Shown here: piece after piece, positions 42,079 to 50,462 of the stretch | Numbering within the stretch: the stretch's first letter is position 1 | How the letters are laid out: each line of letters starts with the position of its first letter | Translations under genes and position numbers: made by a program | The notes under the pieces: generated by a model | Told to the model about the DNA's origin: nothing | Seen by the model: the letters and a program-made list of their open reading frames with translations, nothing else | The model's database searches: none | Assembly (NCBI GenBank): GCA_018821435.1 | Contig: JAHJME010000040.1 | Location: 105,416-169,415, forward strand | Length of the DNA stretch: 64,000 bases | Source of the DNA: Alphaproteobacteria bacterium | Lineage (GTDB): Bacteria; Pseudomonadota; Alphaproteobacteria; Caulobacterales; Caulobacteraceae | Direction: 5' to 3'

Positions 42079-42525
42079 TTAGGGCTTCGCCTGCTCGGCG
42101 ACGTACGCGTCCAGAGCGATGCGGGCCTGGGCCGCGCAGCCGCCGGACTGGACCGACAGGATCTGGTCCAGGGTGGTTAGGGTGGCGGGATCGGGACAGA
42201 CGCCCGAACGGCGGGCTCCGAACGTCGAGCCCGTGGGCGCGGGCGCGACCAGGGCCTTGAGGGCGGCCATCCGGGCCGGGTCGGCCTGGGCGCCCGCACG
42301 CGGCGCCACGACACCGCCGGCCGCGCCGCGCAGCGTGCTGACCGAGCCGCTTGCCGACATCAGCATGGCGGTTTGACCCGCGCCAAGCGCCACGCGCTCA
42401 CCCGCGTCCAGCTCCAGGCCCGGCTTCAGGGCTGGATCCGACGATTTGACGAGAACGTAGTCGGCCGCTTGGGCCCCGCCGGCGAGGCCGGCGGCGAGCA
42501 CGAAGCCCAGGATCGTCTTGCGCAT
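42079..42525 (-). CDS. Secreted FecR-like beta protein next to the caspase gene
   Basis: 148 residues from ATG at 42525 with a signal peptide ending at AQA-A (about 21). The first half (YVLVKSSDPALKPGLELDAG, then LGAGQTAMLMSASG) resembles the repeat of FecR or PqqA-like beta domains that read a threshold 'level' signal; the second half holds two cysteine pairs. It converges with the caspase gene, 7 bp between stops. Family assignment is tentative. Confidence 0.65.
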   Translation of the reverse strand: MRKTILGFVLAAGLAGGAQAADYVLVKSSDPALKPGLELDAGERVALGAGQTAMLMSASGSVSTLRGAAGGVVAPRAGAQADPARMAALKALVAPAPTGSTFGARRSGVCPDPATLTTLDQILSVQSGGCAAQARIALDAYVAEQAKP

Positions 42526-42615
42526 CGATCGCTCCTCAATCCCCAACGGCGTGAGTGATCCGGTGTTGTGGCGCTCGGGTCAAGGGCGTGCCCCCAATGG
42601 GCGAGGGGCGTTCCC

Positions 42616-43347
42616 CTACAGCATCCGCGCCGCGGCCAGCCGCGCCACGGCCTGCGCGCGGTTCACGGCGCCCAGTTTCTTGCGCCCGTTGTCGACGTGG
42701 AAGCGCACCGTCGTCTCGGACAGTCCCAGGATCATCGAGATCTCCCAATCCGATTTGCCCTCGGCCACCCAGGCCAGGGCGTCGCGCTCCCGGTCGGTCA
42801 GGCGCACCTCTTCCTCCGCGGTGGGCGGCGCGGCGAAGGTCATCAGCCGCTCGGTGAGCATCAGCCCCGCCAACTGGATCGCCAGGGCGTCGTCGGGCGA
42901 CAGGTCCGGCTCGTGGAAGCCCAGGTGCAGCGAGGTGATGGTGCGGTGGCGGCCGTAGGAAGTGGCGCAGACGGCGTCGGCGATGCCCGCCTCGCTCATG
43001 GCCTCCCAATAGGTCCCATAGCGGCGCTGCGCGCGAGGGGCGAAGTCGGTGAAGCGGTAGCGGGTCAGGCCGCCCCGGATCGCCTCCAGCAGCGGATTGT
43101 TCTCGAAACAGACGTAGTCGAACGCCGGGCTGCCGGCCCGCCAGGTCTCGGGTGCGATCCGCGATACGATCCCGCCGGCCGCGAAATGGGCGGCGGAGGT
43201 CAGCGTCACGATCGGCCGGCGATAGATCCGGGTCTGGAGGTAGGACGCGCCCAGGTCCGCCAGGGACGAGAAGAATCCCTCGCTCGCCGCCTCAGGCGTC
43301 GGCGCGGCCAGAGCGGCGTCCGCGAAGGTCATCGCACGCTTCAACAT
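42616..43347 (-). CDS. LuxR-family regulator without a cognate synthase (LuxR solo)
   Basis: 243 residues: an N-terminal autoinducer-binding-like domain (about 20-165, with YVCFENNPLLEAI and YWEAMSEAGIADAVC) and a C-terminal LuxR HTH (LTDRERDALAWVAEGKSDWEI, shown without the following helix, then TVRFHVDNGRKKLG). Several acyl-HSL contact positions (W, Y, D) seem to be present but were not aligned. No luxI gene lies in the window. It is divergent from a PEP-CTERM protein gene with a 175-bp shared region. Confidence 0.88.
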   Translation of the reverse strand: MLKRAMTFADAALAAPTPEAASEGFFSSLADLGASYLQTRIYRRPIVTLTSAAHFAAGGIVSRIAPETWRAGSPAFDYVCFENNPLLEAIRGGLTRYRFTDFAPRAQRRYGTYWEAMSEAGIADAVCATSYGRHRTITSLHLGFHEPDLSPDDALAIQLAGLMLTERLMTFAAPPTAEEEVRLTDRERDALAWVAEGKSDWEISMILGLSETTVRFHVDNGRKKLGAVNRAQAVARLAAARML

Positions 43348-43522
43348 CAGAGCGAACCGCCACCTCTCGAATACTGTGCTGATCCTAACAGATTGGGCCC
43401 GCCTTGATAATCGCGCCGGTCAACCCCTCGTTTCCGAGAGGCGCCGGTCGCCCATAATTTGCACGACATTGCCCTGGGGTTGACGCGGCCCTCAAGCTTT
43501 TCAGTTATTTGGGAGTAGTGTC

Positions 43523-44131
43523 ATGAAACGACTGCTTGCGGGGGTTGCATTTGGCGCCCTGTTATTCGCCTCATCGGCGAATGCCACCACGCACATCCTG
43601 ACCCTTACGGGGGACATGTCCGCGTTCTCATCGGACTCTTTCGTCTTTGATGGCCGCCTTTACGAGACCGGTGTTCTGGCGCTGAGCGGCTTCACGCCGT
43701 TCATCCTCGAAGACGGTGACACCGTCGAAGCGACCGTCACCATCACGGGCGGGGCCTTCAGCCTGCCGCTGCGCGACGAGATGTTCTTCGGCTTCAATCT
43801 CTCCGACATCCTGGGCGGCGCCCAGCCGGAGGGCGCGCAGACGAACGGCACGCTGGCGTTCGATGGCGGTGCGTCCGTCCCCGCGGGCTGCAGCAACTGC
43901 ACCAGCCAGATCCTGGGCCTGAGCTCCACACCCCTTTCGTTCACGAGCCTGTTCGCGTCGGCCACCTACAGCGTTCCCGAGCCGTACGCGGTGAACTCGG
44001 TCTCGGTCAGCTATCAGGTGAGCGGAGCCGTTCCCGAGCCCGCGAGCTGGGCGCTTCTCATCACGGGTTTCGGCGGCGCGGGGGCGATGCTCCGCCGGCG
44101 CCGCATCAAGGACACCTTCGTAGCGGCCTGA
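43523..44131 (+). CDS. PEPxxWA-CTERM sorting-tag protein
   Basis: 202 residues with a signal peptide (about 1-21, ending ANA-T) and a C-terminal tag VPEPASWALLITGFGGAG followed by a basic MLRRRR, the PEPxxWA-type exosortase/archaeosortase-like signal common in this group. The middle is a beta-rich low-complexity domain with a DGGASVPAGCSNCTS cysteine pair. It is likely processed and released to the surface or matrix. It is divergent from the LuxR solo gene. Confidence 0.85.
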   Translation: MKRLLAGVAFGALLFASSANATTHILTLTGDMSAFSSDSFVFDGRLYETGVLALSGFTPFILEDGDTVEATVTITGGAFSLPLRDEMFFGFNLSDILGGAQPEGAQTNGTLAFDGGASVPAGCSNCTSQILGLSSTPLSFTSLFASATYSVPEPYAVNSVSVSYQVSGAVPEPASWALLITGFGGAGAMLRRRRIKDTFVAA

Positions 44132-44290
44132 CACGGCAAGTTGCGCAGGGACCGTGGCGGGTGGAACCGTGTCAAACCGCCCGCCGCGGTCGTTCTTTTG
44201 CCTCGCTGACAAACGCACCTTGCCAACGCCGCGATATTGCGTATTTTCCGCGCCCTCGCCGTGGGGCCTGCAAGGGTGTTCGCGACGGAC

Positions 44291-44366
<76 letters not shown>

Positions 44367-44565
44367 TTTTCTTATGGAAAATCAGGTGGTCGGCCATTCC
44401 AGGTCAAACCTCGTCGCTCCGTGCGGCGACGACCGCCTCGCCGTGACCGCCAGTGCGCCTGGCGCGGCGTGACGTCTCCCCCTGCTTCGAAGGTTTGCAG
44501 CGATCTGGCGCGAGCGGCGTTAACTCCTCGCGGCGACCGGCACGCGACTTGCGAGGGGTGGCGTC

Positions 44566-44994
44566 ATGAGCAAGATTATTCTCGGTCTGGCGCTGGCTTT
44601 CGTCGGCGCCGGCCTGGCGGTCGGCGCGGAATCGCCGTGCGGCGGGCGCGCTCCGGCGACGGGCGCTGAACTCCATGGCCCTGTTCTGCACGTCCTCGAC
44701 GGCCGCACGCTTTGCATCGCCAATGGCGTCGATCCTTCGCAATGGACCGAGGTCACGCTGCAGGACGCGCCCGCCTCGGCCTCCTGGGGCGGCCTGATGA
44801 GCGTCGCCTTCGGCAACGACGTCACCTGTGTCGTGCAGGGCTCCGACCGCACGGCCATCTGCCGGATCGGCCAACGCTCCATCGGCGCGCGTCTCAACGA
44901 TGCGGCGGTCGCCAAGGACGCGGTCTCCTGGAAGCCGCCGGTCGCGACGCCCACCGACGCGCCCGTCATGCGCATGGCCGCCGCGGACCGCTGA
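44566..44994 (+). CDS. Secreted, degenerate thermonuclease-like protein
   Basis: 142 residues with a signal peptide ending at VGA-E (about 21). GPVLHVLDGRTLCIA and the later VAFGNDVTCVVQGSDRTAIC resemble the thermonuclease (SNase) pattern VxDGDTL plus GxxVxC...DRxxR. The catalytic positions RLxGIDAPE are not kept: the corresponding segment reads VTLQDAPAS. So it looks like an inactive SNase-fold secreted protein. The cysteine count suggests disulfides. Confidence 0.6.
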   Translation: MSKIILGLALAFVGAGLAVGAESPCGGRAPATGAELHGPVLHVLDGRTLCIANGVDPSQWTEVTLQDAPASASWGGLMSVAFGNDVTCVVQGSDRTAICRIGQRSIGARLNDAAVAKDAVSWKPPVATPTDAPVMRMAAADR

Positions 44995-45078
44995 TCGCCG
45001 GCGCCTCGCGCCCGCCTGAATTCAGTCAGCCTGTGTTCAGGTGAAGGCGTTCAGGATGGTGCGATAAGGAGTTCGATC

Positions 45079-45453
45079 ATGAAGCCTCTGTTTGTCGGCC
45101 TGTTGGCCGCGTTCTCCCTGGACCTCGCCGGCCAGGCCGCCCAGGCGGCCCCGAAGACGCCGCTGCCGCCCCAGGCCTCGATCCCGTTCGTCAACCACGA
45201 CGGCATCCGCGATTGGCAGGCCACCGACTCCCGGACGCTCTACGTCCAGGACAGCAGTCGCAAGTGGTACCGAGCGACGATGTTCGCGCCGTGCATCGAC
45301 CTGCCGTTCGCCCAGACGATCGGGTTCGAGACGCGCGGCATCGACACCTTCGACCGCTTCTCGTCGATCCGCGTCCGGGGCGAGCGCTGCCAGATCAGCA
45401 GCCTGGAACGCAGCGACGCGCCGCCGGCGAAGGTGAAGCGCGCCAAGTCCTGA
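45079..45453 (+). CDS. DUF6491-type secreted protein
   Basis: 124 residues with a signal peptide ending at AQA-A (about 24). The core ASIPFVNHDGIRDWQATDSR, WYRATMFAPCIDLPFA, IDTFDRFSSIRVRGERCQI fits the small DUF6491 family with a conserved cysteine pair. Function unknown. It is preceded by AAGGAG eight bases before the ATG and stands between the SNase-like gene and lepB. Confidence 0.75.
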   Translation: MKPLFVGLLAAFSLDLAGQAAQAAPKTPLPPQASIPFVNHDGIRDWQATDSRTLYVQDSSRKWYRATMFAPCIDLPFAQTIGFETRGIDTFDRFSSIRVRGERCQISSLERSDAPPAKVKRAKS

Positions 45454-45566
45454 CGCTTGTCCGGACAGCCTGAGATCGCGTCCCGACACGACAACGCTTG
45501 AGCCGGCGCGCGACACGCGGCCTGTTCTCGCTGCGGACCTGGTCCGCGCTGTCAGTCGGGACGACC

Positions 45567-46334
45567 ATGAGCATGCAGGAAAACGCCGCGCCGGGCGCCG
45601 CCAGGTCGCTCGCGGCCGAGACCATCGAGATCGTCAAGACTATCGTGGTCGCGCTGCTGATCGCCCTGGTGTTGCGGGTGGGGCTGTTCGAGCCCTTCAC
45701 GATCCCATCCGACTCGATGGAGCCCGGCCTGCGCACCGGCGACTATGTCGTGGTGACCAAGTTCGACTACGGCTGGAGCCGATACTCCGTGCCCCTGGGC
45801 CTGCCCCTGTTCAGCGGGCGGGTGCTGGGCGAGGGGCCCAGGCGCGGCGACGTGGTGGTGTTCAAGCTGCCCCGCGACACGCACCAGGACTACATCAAAC
45901 GCGTGATCGGCCTGCCCGGCGACCGGGTCCAGGTGTCCGCCGGCACGGTGTCGGTCAACGGCAAGCCCATTGCCCAGACCGACGCCGGCTTCACCCGCGA
46001 CCCGGGCGCGCCCGACGTCACCGTGCTGCAGCGGATCGAGCATCGGCCGGACGGCCGGCCCTACACAACCTTCGACCGGGGTCCGGCGCACGATGGCGAC
46101 GACACTGAGGTCTACGTCGTGCCGGAGGGCCACTACTTCATGATGGGCGACAACCGCGACAACTCGCTCGACAGCCGCTGGCCGCCGATGGCCACGGGCG
46201 TGGGCTTCGTGCCGGCCGAGAATCTGGTGGGCCAGGCGCGGTTCGTGCTGCTGTCGTGGCGCGGGGCGTCGCTGTGGAAGCCCTGGACCTGGGCCAACAT
46301 CGACTTCAGCCGGATCCTGAAGCCCGTGCGCTAG
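45567..46334 (+). CDS. lepB: Signal peptidase I
   Basis: 255 residues from ATG at 45567; a longer frame begins at 45498 but lacks a matching start context. One N-terminal transmembrane helix (about 22-40), the catalytic Ser in IPSDSMEP (Ser50), the general-base Lys in YIKRVIGLPGD (Lys111) and the box GDNRDNSLDSR. It cleaves signal peptides of exported proteins on the periplasmic face. A second lepB usually exists in rnc-era operons of this group, so this copy may be an accessory one. Confidence 0.9.
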   Translation: MSMQENAAPGAARSLAAETIEIVKTIVVALLIALVLRVGLFEPFTIPSDSMEPGLRTGDYVVVTKFDYGWSRYSVPLGLPLFSGRVLGEGPRRGDVVVFKLPRDTHQDYIKRVIGLPGDRVQVSAGTVSVNGKPIAQTDAGFTRDPGAPDVTVLQRIEHRPDGRPYTTFDRGPAHDGDDTEVYVVPEGHYFMMGDNRDNSLDSRWPPMATGVGFVPAENLVGQARFVLLSWRGASLWKPWTWANIDFSRILKPVR

Positions 46335-46678
46335 GGCCGGCCCCGAACGTATTCGTCCAGGCTGACCACGCCGTCGTGGTCGGCGTCCAGATGGGCGAAG
46401 GCGACGCGGCGAATGAGGTCGTGCGCCGGATCGGCCGGCCGGGCCAGCGAGGGCAGGGCCACCGCGCCCAGCGCCGCCGCGATCATCGCGCCGACGGCCA
46501 GCCGCCAGCGTCGCGGACGGGGGCGAGGCGCCTCGATCTGCTGGTCGATGAACCCGCGCAGGGCCTCGCTGGCCGAGCGGCCCTCGCGGCGGCAGCGCTC
46601 CATGAACGCCAGCTTGGCGTCGTAGGGGATCCGGATCTCGAGCGACTCGCTCTTCTTGGGCGGCCTGGTGTCTCGCAT
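46331..46678 (-). CDS. RHH-like, single-TM, EF-hand protein
   Basis: 115 residues from ATG at 46678. Residues about 10-45 (EIRIPYDAKLAFMERCRREG then SASEALRGFI) look like a ribbon-helix-helix DNA-binding domain; a transmembrane helix follows (about 60-80, AVGAMIAAALGAVALPSL) and the C-terminus is an EF-hand (LDADHDGVVSLDEYV). The order would place a DNA-binding head in the cytosol and a calcium loop in the periplasm. The gene converges with lepB, stops overlapping as CTAG. Confidence 0.72.
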   Translation of the reverse strand: MRDTRPPKKSESLEIRIPYDAKLAFMERCRREGRSASEALRGFIDQQIEAPRPRPRRWRLAVGAMIAAALGAVALPSLARPADPAHDLIRRVAFAHLDADHDGVVSLDEYVRGRP

Positions 46679-46797
46679 GCCAGGACTCCAAACCCATTTG
46701 GCCCCGCGGCGACAGCGAAAACGTGTCCGGACATGCCCGTGCGCCCGGTTGTCGCGACGCGATCGGCCCGCTACCCAGCAGGGATGAGGACGCACCG

Positions 46798-47118
46798 ATG
46801 AGCGACGAGGCCGTGGACTTCGCATATCTGGAGGGCTTCGCCGCCGGGGACATGCAGGTGGTGACCGAGGTGCTGGCCCTGTTTCAAGGCCAGGCCGAGA
46901 CCTGGATCCCGCGCCTGGACCGCGCCGACGCCGAGGGCTGGCGCGACCTGGCCCACACGATCAAGGGATCGGCGCGCGGGATCGGCGCCACGGCGCTGGG
47001 CGACGCCGCCGACAAGGCCGAGCTGGGCGATCCGTCACTGGCGCCGCAGCTGCGCGCGGCCCTGGCCGACGCCTTGGCGGCCATCGAGGGCTATCTCACC
47101 CGCATCGGCGGCGGCTGA
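46798..47118 (+). CDS. Stand-alone Hpt phosphotransfer protein
   Basis: 106 residues forming one Hpt four-helix bundle; the phosphorylatable His is in LAHTIKGSARGIG (His53). It would relay phosphate between a hybrid kinase and a response regulator, neither of which is adjacent. C. crescentus ShpA is a single-domain Hpt of this size and could be its relative, but I cannot confirm that. Confidence 0.88.
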   Translation: MSDEAVDFAYLEGFAAGDMQVVTEVLALFQGQAETWIPRLDRADAEGWRDLAHTIKGSARGIGATALGDAADKAELGDPSLAPQLRAALADALAAIEGYLTRIGGG

Positions 47119-47178
47119 GCTGTCGGATCGCGCCGGGCTCGTTCGTCGTCGTTGCAAGGACCCCTGAGGAGCGTGCGC

Positions 47179-47475
47179 ATGAAGGCCGAAACCATTCTGG
47201 TCGAGAATATCGCCAGCCCCGACAGCCCGCCGCGGCCGGTGAACAAGGAGAAGTTCGAGGCCACGCGCGACGCCGTGCTGGCCGTGCTGCCCACCGCCGA
47301 GCCGGGCTTTTCCTATGCGGAACTGAAAGCCGCCGCCCTGCCGCGCCTGCCCGAGTCGCTGTTCCCCGGCGGCCAGACCGTCGGCTGGTGGCTGAAGTGC
47401 GTACAACTCGACCAGGAGGCCAAGGGCGTCATCGTGCGCCACGGCAAGCCGCTGCGCTGGTATCGCAAGACCTAG
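47179..47475 (+). CDS. DUF6958-like small protein
   Basis: 98 residues from ATG at 47179. The pattern KAETILVENI, ATRDAVLAVLPTAEPG, ALPRLPESLFPGGQTVGWW and CVQLDQEAKGVIVR matches a small widespread family annotated DUF6958 as I recall it. It looks like a winged-helix domain and has no signal peptide. Stop codons of this gene and the opposing one overlap at 47472-47475. Confidence 0.72.
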   Translation: MKAETILVENIASPDSPPRPVNKEKFEATRDAVLAVLPTAEPGFSYAELKAAALPRLPESLFPGGQTVGWWLKCVQLDQEAKGVIVRHGKPLRWYRKT

Positions 47476-48143
47476 GGGATCAGCACCCGGTCCGAATAGG
47501 TCTCGATCAGCAGCGCGAACGGGCGGCCGTCGGGCGTCTGCAGATAGGCGCGGTGCTGCAGCACATTGGCCGGGACGCTCACGGGCGCGTCGAGGTCCGC
47601 CGGATCGGCGGCTTCCCAGCCGGCCGGCAGCGGCTGGAACAGCAGCCGCGACGACAGGGTTCGCCGCTGGAAGTTCAATGGGCGGACCACCACGCCGAAC
47701 GGCCGCTGGGTCGACGCCAGGTCGGTGTTCATCTGGGCTGTCAGGCGGCCGGGCAGGTACCAGTTGTCGGCCCGCGACAGCACGACCTCGCCGCAGGTCA
47801 GCTCGACCCGGCGGCGATGCACCGGCTCGTTGGCGGCGGCGCCCAGCTGGCGGCGCGCGGCGTTGGCGGCGGCCAGATCGTCGGGGACCTGGACCTGGCG
47901 GGCCAGGATGCGCGGCGCGGCGGGGTCGCGCCGGTCGCACAGTCCCTGCAGCACCGCCGTGGCGCTGTCATGGCTGAGCAGATCGGAATTGAGCGTCTGG
48001 AGCTGGGCCTGCAGGCGCAGCCGCTGGACGTAATTGGTTTGCGAACCTTCCGCCGCGGCGCCGCCCGGCGTGAGCGAGGTCGCGACAAGAACCGTCGCCA
48101 CCAGACCTCCCAGCAATCTCAACACCCTAGATCCCGGCGCCAT
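47472..48143 (-). CDS. Secreted chorismate-lyase-like (UbiC/DUF98-type) protein
   Basis: 223 residues from ATG at 48143 (17-bp overlap with the LysR gene); a GTG at 48125 is an alternative. A signal peptide ends near AAA-E (about 31). The segment LSRADNWYLPGRLTAQMNTDL with PFGVVVRP is like a family related to chorismate pyruvate-lyase, but with periplasmic export, which classical UbiC lacks. Three cysteines are present. Enzymatic role unknown. Confidence 0.6.
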   Translation of the reverse strand: MAPGSRVLRLLGGLVATVLVATSLTPGGAAAEGSQTNYVQRLRLQAQLQTLNSDLLSHDSATAVLQGLCDRRDPAAPRILARQVQVPDDLAAANAARRQLGAAANEPVHRRRVELTCGEVVLSRADNWYLPGRLTAQMNTDLASTQRPFGVVVRPLNFQRRTLSSRLLFQPLPAGWEAADPADLDAPVSVPANVLQHRAYLQTPDGRPFALLIETYSDRVLIP

Positions 48144-49083
48144 TGTCGATGGCGCGCAGCGCCTCCTCGTGCGCCAGCGCTTCCGCCTCGATCCAGCCGA
48201 TGAAGGCCTTCACCTGCGGCAGCCGTCCCTTGGCCTTGGGATGGACGAGGTAGTAGGCAAAATCGACGGCCGTGGCGATCTGCAGCGGCGCCACCAGGCG
48301 TCCCGCATCCAGGTCGGCCTGGGCCAGGGTGCGCTTGGCCAGGGCCACGCCGCGACCGTTGGCGGCGGCCTCGATCACCAGGCTGGACTGGTTGAAGCGG
48401 GGGCCGCGATGCCCATCGATCCCGCGCAGGCCCCGCGCCGCCAGCCACATGGGCCAGTCGGGGCAGCTGTCGTCGATCTCGGGGGAACCGTCGTGCAGCA
48501 GGATGTGGTTCGCCAGGTCCTCCGGCGTCTCCAGCGGATTTTCTTTCAACAGCTCGGGACTGATCACCGGGATCACCGCCTCGCTGACCAGCCGCTTGAC
48601 TTCCAGGCCCGGATAGCGGCCGGCGCCGTAGCGCAGCGCCAGGTCCACCTCGCCGGCGGTCAGGTCCACCAGGTCCATCCCGGCGTTCAGCCACACATCC
48701 ACCTGCGGATGTGCCCGCTCGAACGCGCCCAGGCGCGGCGCCAGCCACTTGGCGGCGAACGAGGGCGGGGCGGTGATGGTCAGGCGGCGGCCGTCGACGG
48801 CGGCGGTCAGCAGGCTGGCGGCCTCGGCCAGGCGGTCGAAGGCCTCGCGCAGCGCGGGCAGGGCAGTCTGGGCCGCGTCGGTCAACAACAGGCCCTTGGG
48901 CGTCCGCTTGAAGAGCGCGGCGCCGACATAGTCTTCCAGGTTCTGGATCTGCTGGCTCACCGCGCCCGGCGTCACCGACAGCTCGTCGGCGGCCCGGCTG
49001 AAGTTCAGGTGGCGCGCGGCCGCCTCGAACGCCCGCAGGGCGTTGAGCGGCGGCAGCCGGCGTCTCTGGTGGTTACGTTCCAT
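48127..49083 (-). CDS. LysR-family regulator (GcvA-like)
   Basis: 318 residues from ATG at 49083, favoured over the longer frame to 49194 because it gives the canonical N-terminus LPPLNALRAFEAAARHLNF. HTH: FSRAADELSVTPGAVSQQIQ. The effector domain is GcvA-like (SEAVIPVISPELL, FNQSSLVIEAAANGRGVAL). It is divergent from the cobA-cysI operon with a 176-bp gap, so it may control sulfur assimilation, although its closest relatives regulate glycine cleavage or beta-lactamase genes. Confidence 0.9.
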   Translation of the reverse strand: MERNHQRRRLPPLNALRAFEAAARHLNFSRAADELSVTPGAVSQQIQNLEDYVGAALFKRTPKGLLLTDAAQTALPALREAFDRLAEAASLLTAAVDGRRLTITAPPSFAAKWLAPRLGAFERAHPQVDVWLNAGMDLVDLTAGEVDLALRYGAGRYPGLEVKRLVSEAVIPVISPELLKENPLETPEDLANHILLHDGSPEIDDSCPDWPMWLAARGLRGIDGHRGPRFNQSSLVIEAAANGRGVALAKRTLAQADLDAGRLVAPLQIATAVDFAYYLVHPKAKGRLPQVKAFIGWIEAEALAHEEALRAIDNGAGI

Positions 49084-49195
49084 CGAGAATTCCTGACACC
49101 CCAGGCAGAAGTCCTTGGGTTGCGACTTGGGCTTCTCCGCCCCTATTTGCAAGCGTCCGCCGGTGTATCGGCCCTTTTCAGCGGTGGACCTCAAG

Positions 49196-49219
49196 CGGGG
49201 CGGGCGCCAGTCCGCCCCG
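49196..49219. repeat. GC hairpin in the cobA leader
   Basis: CGGGGCGG (49196-49203) pairs with CCGCCCCG (49212-49219) across an 8-nt loop, 20-60 bp before the cobA start candidates and between divergent promoters. It may be an mRNA hairpin or a dyad for the LysR protein. No riboswitch pattern was recognised. Confidence 0.45.
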
Positions 49220-49259
49220 TCATGATTTGAGGGCCGGCGTGTCGATAGAGAAGCTAAAC

Positions 49260-50099
49260 ATGGCCTCGAGTGGCGGCAAAGGCAGGCGTACCGATCGCCT
49301 CGTGGTGCTGGGCGGCAACGCCCGCGCGCGAGGGCCGGGCCAAGTGTGGCTGGTGGGCGCGGGTCCCGGCGACCCCGAGCTGCTGACGATCAAGGCGCTG
49401 AAGGCGCTGCAGGCCGCCGAGGTCGTGGTGCACGACGGCCTGGTGTCCGACGAGATCCTGGACTTGGCGCCCACGTCGGCGCGCCGGATCTCGGTGGCCA
49501 AGCGCAAGTCGCGCCACTCCTACAGTCAGGACGAGATCAACCGGATGCTCACGGCCTTCGCCCTGGAAGGCCTGAATGTCGTGCGCCTGAAGGGCGGCGA
49601 TCCGTTCATCTTCGGCCGTGGCGGCGAGGAGCTGGAAGCCTGCCGCGAGGCCGGCGTCGAATGCATCGTCGTGCCGGGCGTCACCGCGGCCCTGGCCGCC
49701 AGCGCCAGCGCCGGCGCGCCGCTGACCCACCGGGGTCTGGCCCAGGCCGTCACCTTCGTCACCGGACACGCGGCAAAAGGCGGCGAGCCCGACCTCGATT
49801 GGGATCACCTGGCCAAGGCCAACCAGACCGTCGTGATCTACATGGGCCTGTCGATGGCCGCCCCGATCGCCGCGCGCCTGATGGCCGCCGGCCGCGCCGG
49901 GTCGACGCCCGCCCTGATCGTCGAGAACGCCAGCCGCGCCGACGAGCGCCGGCTGGTGACCACCCTCGCGGGCCTGGCGGAAGCCGCCGCCACCCTGAAC
50001 GGTCCGGCCCTGCTGATCGTCGGCGAAGCCATGGCGCTGGCGCAGGCTGGCGCGGCGCGCACCCAAGTCGAAACCCTTATCCAGGAGGCGCGCGCATGA
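49260..50099 (+). CDS. cobA: Uroporphyrinogen-III C-methyltransferase
   Basis: 279 residues from ATG at 49260 (AGAGAAG upstream); GTG 49239 and TTG 49227 are in-frame alternatives. SUMT features: VWLVGAGPGDPELLTIKALK, the P2-type VRLKGGDPFIFGRGGEE and VPGVTAALAASA, LTHRG. It methylates uroporphyrinogen III twice toward precorrin-2 for siroheme, the cofactor of the sulfite reductase encoded downstream. First gene of the cobA-DUF2849-cysI-DUF934-cysH-fpr operon. Confidence 0.93.
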   Translation: MASSGGKGRRTDRLVVLGGNARARGPGQVWLVGAGPGDPELLTIKALKALQAAEVVVHDGLVSDEILDLAPTSARRISVAKRKSRHSYSQDEINRMLTAFALEGLNVVRLKGGDPFIFGRGGEELEACREAGVECIVVPGVTAALAASASAGAPLTHRGLAQAVTFVTGHAAKGGEPDLDWDHLAKANQTVVIYMGLSMAAPIAARLMAAGRAGSTPALIVENASRADERRLVTTLAGLAEAAATLNGPALLIVGEAMALAQAGAARTQVETLIQEARA

Positions 50100-50458
50100 A
50101 AGCGCTCACCGCCAATCGCCTCACCGACGGCGACGTCGTCTTCTGGACGGCCGGCCAGTGGGTCGAGCGTTTCGCCGACGCGCAACTCTGGGCGGACGAC
50201 GATCCGGCCGCCGTCGAGGCCGAGGCCGCCGGCAAGAACCAGCCCAAGATCGTGGTCGACGCCTATCTGATCGACCTGATCGAGTCCGAGGGCCTGTGGG
50301 CGCCTATCAGTTATCGCGAACGCATCCGCGCGCTCGGCCCGACCAATCACCTCCACCACGGCAAGCAGGCCGAGGGCGGGGCGATGATCGAGGCGCTGCA
50401 GCACGCCCACGGCGCCGCCCGCTCCACCGGCCGCGTCAACCTGATCAAGCGGAAGTAG
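50096..50458 (+). CDS. DUF2849 protein of the sulfite-reductase operon
   Basis: 120 residues, ATGA overlap with cobA. The domain start KALTANRLTDGDVVFW is typical of DUF2849, proteins found between cobA/cysG and cysI in alphaproteobacteria. Function is unknown; position suggests a siroheme insertion, iron supply or electron-transfer accessory. cysI begins 4 bp after the stop. Confidence 0.88.
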   Translation: MKALTANRLTDGDVVFWTAGQWVERFADAQLWADDDPAAVEAEAAGKNQPKIVVDAYLIDLIESEGLWAPISYRERIRALGPTNHLHHGKQAEGGAMIEALQHAHGAARSTGRVNLIKRK

Positions 50459-50462
50459 TCCG

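Noticed and set aside
42079..42525. The small secreted gene as a caspase inhibitor
   Set aside because: No inhibitor motif was recognised; adjacency alone does not support the claim.
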